The translations under genes and the position numbers were made by a program. DNA of 64,000 nt from an uncultured Anaeroplasmataceae bacterium (GTDB lineage Bacteria > Bacillota_I > Bacilli_A > Acholeplasmatales > Anaeroplasmataceae). The notes under the pieces were generated by a model. That model was not told the origin of the DNA. It saw nothing but the letters and a program-made list of their open reading frames with translations, and did not search any database. The stretch covers positions 1 through 64,000 of the forward strand of contig CAJTXR010000004.1 in assembly GCA_910584005.1 (NCBI GenBank), read 5' to 3'. This document shows positions 60,501 to 64,000 of the stretch, in pieces (position 1 is the stretch's first letter; the number at the start of each line of letters is the position of its first letter).

Positions 60501-62600
60501 AATAAAACTTTATATAATGATGGAACAGGATATGAGAAAGTATCTGATCTTTATGGTAAGATCTTAAAAATCAATAAAATTAAAAATGATGTAGTTCTTT
60601 CCTATATAGAATACGTATACGATTCTAAAGAAAAAGTTATTAAAGAAATCAATCATGAAAACGATAAAGAAACTATTTTAGAATATGTTTATGTAGAAGA
60701 TACATTGGTTGGAATCAAAACGGATGAATACATTAAAACTGTTGCTAAAGATATGTATGGAAATGAAAAAGAGTTAGCTTATCAGATTGGGGTTAACACG
60801 CACAAATACTTATGTGAATATGATGACAAAAATAGAGTTACTGTAAATCGGTACACTATAAATCAAGAAAGCATATTTACAGAACATTATAGATATGATG
60901 GATTTGATCGCATCAAGGAAGCTAATCATAATGTAATTAAAAATAAATACGATTATTTAACTAAAAATGGTAGGACCACGAATTATATAAAATGCAATCA
61001 AAAAGAAATTCAAGGAAAGTATCAAAGATACAACTACGATTATGATAAAGAAGGAAACATAGTCTGTAAAAAAGAGAATCATAAACTAACAAGATATGCT
61101 TATGATGGATTGAACCGTCTTGTTCGTGAAGACAATGAAGCACTAAATGAAACAATTCTTTATTCTTATGATGGTAATGGTAATTTATTAGAAAAGAATT
61201 ATTTTGATTATTCAATAACGGATCAGCTTGAAAATAAAAGAGTATTTGAATTAGGATATAAAGATTTTAATGATTATTTAACTTGTGTAAATAATAAACA
61301 GATAGCTTATGATTCTATTGGAAATCCTGTAATATATAAAAATATACCTTTAGTTTGGGATTCCAAGGAATTAAAAAAATATAATGATATAGAATTTACA
61401 TATAATGCAAATCATATCAGAACAAGAAAGAAAACAGGGAAAAGCGATACTATATATATTTTAGATGGTACAAAAATACTAAAAGAAATTAGGAAAAATT
61501 ATACGACCTTTATAAATGGAAGTATTGATGAAGGAGTAACGATAGATACTTATGATGATGAAATTGAGTATATTTATAGTGCTGAAGGGATTGTAGGTTT
61601 TGATTATATAACTGAAAATAGTAGAAAAAGATATTATTATAATAAAAATATGTTTGGTGATATTTTAGAAATATATGATGAGAATGGATGTCTTGTGGGT
61701 GAGTATTGTTATGATGCGTATGGTAATCATAAAATACTTATGGATATTGATCATATTGCAAGCATTAATCCTATCCGATATCGGTCCTATTATTTTGATA
61801 GTGAAACTCAGCTTTATTATTTAAATAGTAGATATTACGATCCAGATACTTGCCGTTTTATTAATATGGATTCTATAGAATACTTAAATTTTGAACAACT
61901 CAACGGATTTAATTTATTTGCTTATTGTAATAATAATCCAATAAAGTATATTGATCCAGCAGGGACAAGTGCATTATTAATTGGATTGTTGATATTTATG
62001 GGAGTTATGACTATTGGCGGTGCAGCATATGGAGGCATTTCTGCAGGAATGGCTGGAGGTAATATTCAAGATATTTTTGCAGGAATAGGGAAGGGAGCCC
62101 TTAATGGACTTATTATCAGTGGAGGTATCTCTCTTGCTATAGGGGGATTTTCTATTGGTGCAACAAGTATAATAGGCTCAATTATGGCAACATATGGGTT
62201 ATCTATTACAGCCAATATGCTAGAGGTTGCTGTCACACAGGGTAAAAAGAGTTATTATGATGGAGATGATTTTTGGGCAGGTGCTAATGATATAAATAAT
62301 GCAATGTTTTCAAATTCAGGAGGCATACTTGTTGGAAATGTTAGTTTATTGCCTATTCCAATTTATGGAACTAGACTTGTTTCTAAAATTCCGACATTTA
62401 TAAAAACAATGAATGAATTTCGTTGGGCAAATGCTTTTCGTGTAAGTTTTATGACAAGTGCTAAAAACACATTGACTCAGAAAGCAAATAAATTTGCTCT
62501 TCTATTGGGATATTTAATAACTTTAATCCAATACAAAAATTTATTTGAATCTATATTTAGCAAACCAGATTTTGATAACTCTAAATGGATTTTATATTAA
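57522..62600 (+). CDS. RHS/YD-repeat protein with coiled-coil insertion and variable C-terminus
   Basis: A 1692-residue giant protein without a signal peptide. An N-terminal beta region (1-165) is followed by long heptad-like coiled coils (about 165-410, rich in E, K, Q and L). YD repeats follow (about 420-1430; for example RYAYDGLNRLVRE and YSYDGNGNLLE). The RHS core closes with RYYDPDTCRFINMDS and ends at IKYIDPAG near residue 1478. The last 215 residues hold a glycine-rich hydrophobic stretch (about 1480-1560) and an unassigned tail. In polymorphic toxins this last part is the effector. No immunity gene follows before the terminator. Delivery could involve the tail-like and holin-like neighbours. 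Confidence 0.88.
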   Translation: MKKKTLTYSTSQRGKLTLNLNDRRLNFTHLDFNGGGVIPIPIFHVYQNNGIDKGYGTGFCLNLDQSLTKIDNTSKYKLSLPDGSKELFEEIYYYLNEEDERVYQTSSGQTLQRSDIEVLEDGSLHYENHLILVELKSNTGLTLKSDYKDFINSDSINFKHEDIAQLEKEIQQLENSIEEANKDLEIQKVNYVNDTQEYKDVGESRTQYQDSSKEVMEAQLAAYNFDKKEGLYRAKIQYYNKTEKENNIVGGLESKNPNDYIAENIYYKASLNRFTFKDELGRHAEGFALMDKYKDKDKFEQISGNVKLAEYCSQRFTDEVERLNQEIQKLALEMDQADIENQKKITASQSDLMTKEEDYLNKQKALEELQNKRLEEYYKKIEERTKLHINQYSQLIQQKQSQLNVLYKHIPELYLINEEGLIFGYNKYGKLCTIFDTYEHQVLIEYNEDDQIKSIVDSENHKVELIYNGKKKLIRLINDYEEFIDFNYEGNYLTRFTYSNGNCFILNYINKQLFKIQDVDGIGYQIEYQNNLISKLKSISLSSQTSLEELSFIYDSNLISISNNKNLLTYHYLFDDKNSLTTEYCLKENEIEEITTFDDGLHHCNFTISSNKTHSKILDVGPMSIEDINSFTAEPLNAYLTDYILYARIKADVSEGIRQRRVTAYCEHFYTDQDTECRCEIRCMMHYETHSKEYSVSVNPQIKGEQIIAIPVTFDEDINGQVLIPNRIMVSLDCRGNDGGCELLNLVMAQGEFIYCENNETHHKVYECFSEVSFVKNELLEKQGSFIQKKEVNYFYNPKELLEQQITKLTYTEYDKDSMLIHREVKEIKTQFIYNTYNKVIKESNSLGNVIEYIYNAQGACIQKKSYNEIQPNLVNIEESELDKDGKVISTTNELGYKTTYQQLNHKPVSLTTPNGNILYIHDDNSAKTLSSDENGLENYNTCIYDQGKLVEYKTEGMQYSYTYDELGKEKELYINNKIYCRFIEIESMSKIYNKTLYNDGTGYEKVSDLYGKILKINKIKNDVVLSYIEYVYDSKEKVIKEINHENDKETILEYVYVEDTLVGIKTDEYIKTVAKDMYGNEKELAYQIGVNTHKYLCEYDDKNRVTVNRYTINQESIFTEHYRYDGFDRIKEANHNVIKNKYDYLTKNGRTTNYIKCNQKEIQGKYQRYNYDYDKEGNIVCKKENHKLTRYAYDGLNRLVREDNEALNETILYSYDGNGNLLEKNYFDYSITDQLENKRVFELGYKDFNDYLTCVNNKQIAYDSIGNPVIYKNIPLVWDSKELKKYNDIEFTYNANHIRTRKKTGKSDTIYILDGTKILKEIRKNYTTFINGSIDEGVTIDTYDDEIEYIYSAEGIVGFDYITENSRKRYYYNKNMFGDILEIYDENGCLVGEYCYDAYGNHKILMDIDHIASINPIRYRSYYFDSETQLYYLNSRYYDPDTCRFINMDSIEYLNFEQLNGFNLFAYCNNNPIKYIDPAGTSALLIGLLIFMGVMTIGGAAYGGISAGMAGGNIQDIFAGIGKGALNGLIISGGISLAIGGFSIGATSIIGSIMATYGLSITANMLEVAVTQGKKSYYDGDDFWAGANDINNAMFSNSGGILVGNVSLLPIPIYGTRLVSKIPTFIKTMNEFRWANAFRVSFMTSAKNTLTQKANKFALLLGYLITLIQYKNLFESIFSKPDFDNSKWILY

Positions 62601-62604
62601 AAAT

Positions 62605-62642
62605 AAAGGAAATGATTGTTGAATTACATCATTTCCTTTTTT
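62605..62642. terminator. Bidirectional terminator between RHS and PBP genes
   Basis: AAAGGAAATGAT (62605-62616) pairs perfectly with ATCATTTCCTTT (62628-62639). Tracts of T on the right and of A on the left let it serve both convergent genes. Confidence 0.92.
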
Positions 62643-62655
62643 AAAGTCATTTTAA

Positions 62656-64000
62656 TCAAGCAAAATTGATTTGATTTACAAATACTTTTCTAGCCAATTG
62701 TTTAACTTCTATCTCATTCAACTCTTGGTTATCTATATAGCCGGACCATGCAGCTACTAATACTTTGTCATTGAATCCTATCATATAAGAGTCATAAAGT
62801 GTAGACCCACTTTTGCCATAACATTTTTCTTTTAAATATGGATATAAGGTAGCAGCAGTGGCATTGGGAATTGTAGGATCAAATGTATACTGCATTAACT
62901 CTTTAATTTGCTTGAAATATTTACTATCCCCTAATATTTTGTATTTTGGTTTTTTTGTATAGAGAAGTTTATTTTTGACTTTAACTTTTTTTATTGTACT
63001 TAAGGAATAATACTTTCCTTCTGTAAAAAATTGTGTATAAATCCGTGTTAAATCATAAAGACTCATTCCTACACTTCCGAGTGCTAAACTTGGAAGTGGT
63101 TCTACAATTATTTTATATTTTTTCAAATGATTTGCTAAAGTTTTAAATCCCATTTCTTGATGCATTTTAATTGCATAGATATTATCAGATGCGGCTAAGG
63201 CTTCTTTCATTGTTATTTTTCGATTTGGATACTTGGAATTATTATTTTTAATCGTTACTTGTTCATTATGATATATAAAGGAATAAGGGGAACTATAATA
63301 TGCTTTTTGAATTGAAAAGCCACATTTCAATGCTTCATAATAAAGAAGGGGCTTTATTGTAGAACCAATATCTCGTTTTCCTTTAGTGACAATATTATAG
63401 TTGGAGGTCATATAGTTTTTACCACCGATTAAAGAAAGAATGTACCCATCTTTATCTACACTAATACTTGCATAATCCCCTTTTGTTTTTAAATTAATTT
63501 CATTCATAGAAGGCCGATACGCTGTTTCAATTTCTATAACTTGATTAAATTTATTAGGGATATTAATTTTTTCATATTCTTTTAACACATGGTCAACGTA
63601 AAATAGTAAATTACTATTATAAATATTTTTATTATAGTGAAATTGAATTGGGGCTTTCGCAATCTCAAATTCATCAAAAGTTATTATATTATGCTTAAAT
63701 AATGTTTTTAATAAAGTATTTTTTCTTAATTCTAATTGATCTAAATGTTCACTATAATAGGTTGGGGCGTTGAGTAACGCAACAAGTGTGGTCATTTCTT
63801 GAATGGAAAGCATGGTGTAGTCTTTATTAAAATAATATTTGCTTGCATCGGCAATACCATAGATATCATTGCCAAAATAAATACAATTTAAATATCCTTC
63901 TAATATTTGATTTTTAGGAACAGCTTGTTCTAATTTTATGGCGTAATACAATTCTTTAATTTTTCTGGAGAATGTTTTTTTATTAGAAAAATAAACATTT
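62656..64000 (-). CDS. Class A penicillin-binding protein, 5' end outside the window
   Basis: At least 448 residues of a bifunctional cell-wall synthase; the frame stays open to the window edge, so the start is missing. The visible part begins in the GT51 glycosyltransferase domain (KTFSRKIKELYYAIKLEQ region, then EGYLNCIYFGNDIYGI). The transpeptidase domain has the SxxK motif as STIK (in RDIGSTIKPLL), SDN as the second motif, and KSG (YGKSGST) in place of KTG. It polymerises glycan strands and cross-links stems outside the membrane, showing the organism makes peptidoglycan. Confidence 0.93.
   Translation of the reverse strand, partial: NVYFSNKKTFSRKIKELYYAIKLEQAVPKNQILEGYLNCIYFGNDIYGIADASKYYFNKDYTMLSIQEMTTLVALLNAPTYYSEHLDQLELRKNTLLKTLFKHNIITFDEFEIAKAPIQFHYNKNIYNSNLLFYVDHVLKEYEKINIPNKFNQVIEIETAYRPSMNEINLKTKGDYASISVDKDGYILSLIGGKNYMTSNYNIVTKGKRDIGSTIKPLLYYEALKCGFSIQKAYYSSPYSFIYHNEQVTIKNNNSKYPNRKITMKEALAASDNIYAIKMHQEMGFKTLANHLKKYKIIVEPLPSLALGSVGMSLYDLTRIYTQFFTEGKYYSLSTIKKVKVKNKLLYTKKPKYKILGDSKYFKQIKELMQYTFDPTIPNATAATLYPYLKEKCYGKSGSTLYDSYMIGFNDKVLVAAWSGYIDNQELNEIEVKQLARKVFVNQINFA

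Noticed and set aside
53712..62600. Complete prophage
   Set aside because: No integrase, terminase, portal, capsid or lysin genes accompany the tail-like and holin-like genes; the recombinase at 178 is over 50 kb away with unrelated genes between.
1..64000. Mycoplasma code with TGA as tryptophan
   Set aside because: TGA ends several genes at clean overlap junctions, and the tryptophan codons read in recognised motifs are TGG.

Overview
The window is an AT-rich, gene-dense bacterial segment that uses the standard bacterial code: TGA is a stop at several overlapping junctions, for example 18894-18896 and 51008-51010. Promoters have the form TTGACA-N17-TATAAT, Shine-Dalgarno sites are strong, and there are many hairpin-plus-T terminators. 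Gene content points to a host-associated, peptidoglycan-bearing low-GC Bacillota, probably an Erysipelotrichia-like or Mollicutes-adjacent lineage of Bacilli. The supporting signs are a class A PBP, GlmS, surface proteins with Listeria-Bacteroides (InlB B) repeats ending in a membrane anchor, CUT1 sugar importers and a NatAB transporter. The lineage is inferred from gene style only.

Region 1 (1-27.5 kb) is dominated by a glycosaminoglycan utilisation locus. After a tyrosine recombinase come a sugar-1-phosphate nucleotidyltransferase and an anomeric N-acetylhexosamine-kinase-like protein (1409-3317). A consensus promoter followed by a cre/LacI-type palindrome (3402-3475) then starts an approximately 18 kb operon. 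It encodes a galactose-binding-fold protein, a GH88 unsaturated glucuronyl hydrolase, two LplB/YtcP-type permeases, a surface binding protein with InlB repeats, a surface heparinase II/III-like lyase, a solute-binding lipoprotein, a PL8 lyase without a signal peptide, and a surface beta-helix protein with InlB repeats. A second operon (21894-27496) has an RpiR regulator, a LacX-like epimerase, NagB, NagA, a ROK kinase and an MsmX-like ATPase. I read this as capture and cleavage of a hyaluronan- or chondroitin-like polymer at the surface, import of oligosaccharides, intracellular cutting by PL8, unsaturated disaccharide hydrolysis by GH88, and entry of the amino sugar into glycolysis. Genes for the uronate half and for sulfatases are not in the window.

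Region 2 (27.5-49.2 kb) holds mostly housekeeping genes: a small lipoprotein; pyrG with a recognisable CTP-responsive attenuator; an LRAT-fold protein; a second ROK kinase behind an unusual hairpin-interrupted ribosome binding site; a zinc-ribbon, transposase-like protein; an Lrp/AsnC regulator; a heterodimeric ABC exporter with one degenerate ATP site; an S66 peptidase; a minus-strand operon of a lipoprotein and a PL9 pectate-lyase-type enzyme with a palindromic operator; two unknown genes; glmS; mfd behind a promoter-terminator arrangement; and a polysaccharide deacetylase.

Region 3 (49.3-53.5 kb) has two XRE-regulator plus small-membrane-protein modules, one linked to NatAB. Region 4 (53.6-62.6 kb) is accessory. 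It has a decayed reading-frame tail coupled to an unknown gene, a probable 12-codon leader peptide, and a five-gene run of a small helical protein, a phage-tail-like protein, a tail-associated small protein, an LLH-holin-like protein and a 1692-residue RHS/YD-repeat protein with no signal peptide. The window ends inside a class A PBP gene on the minus strand.
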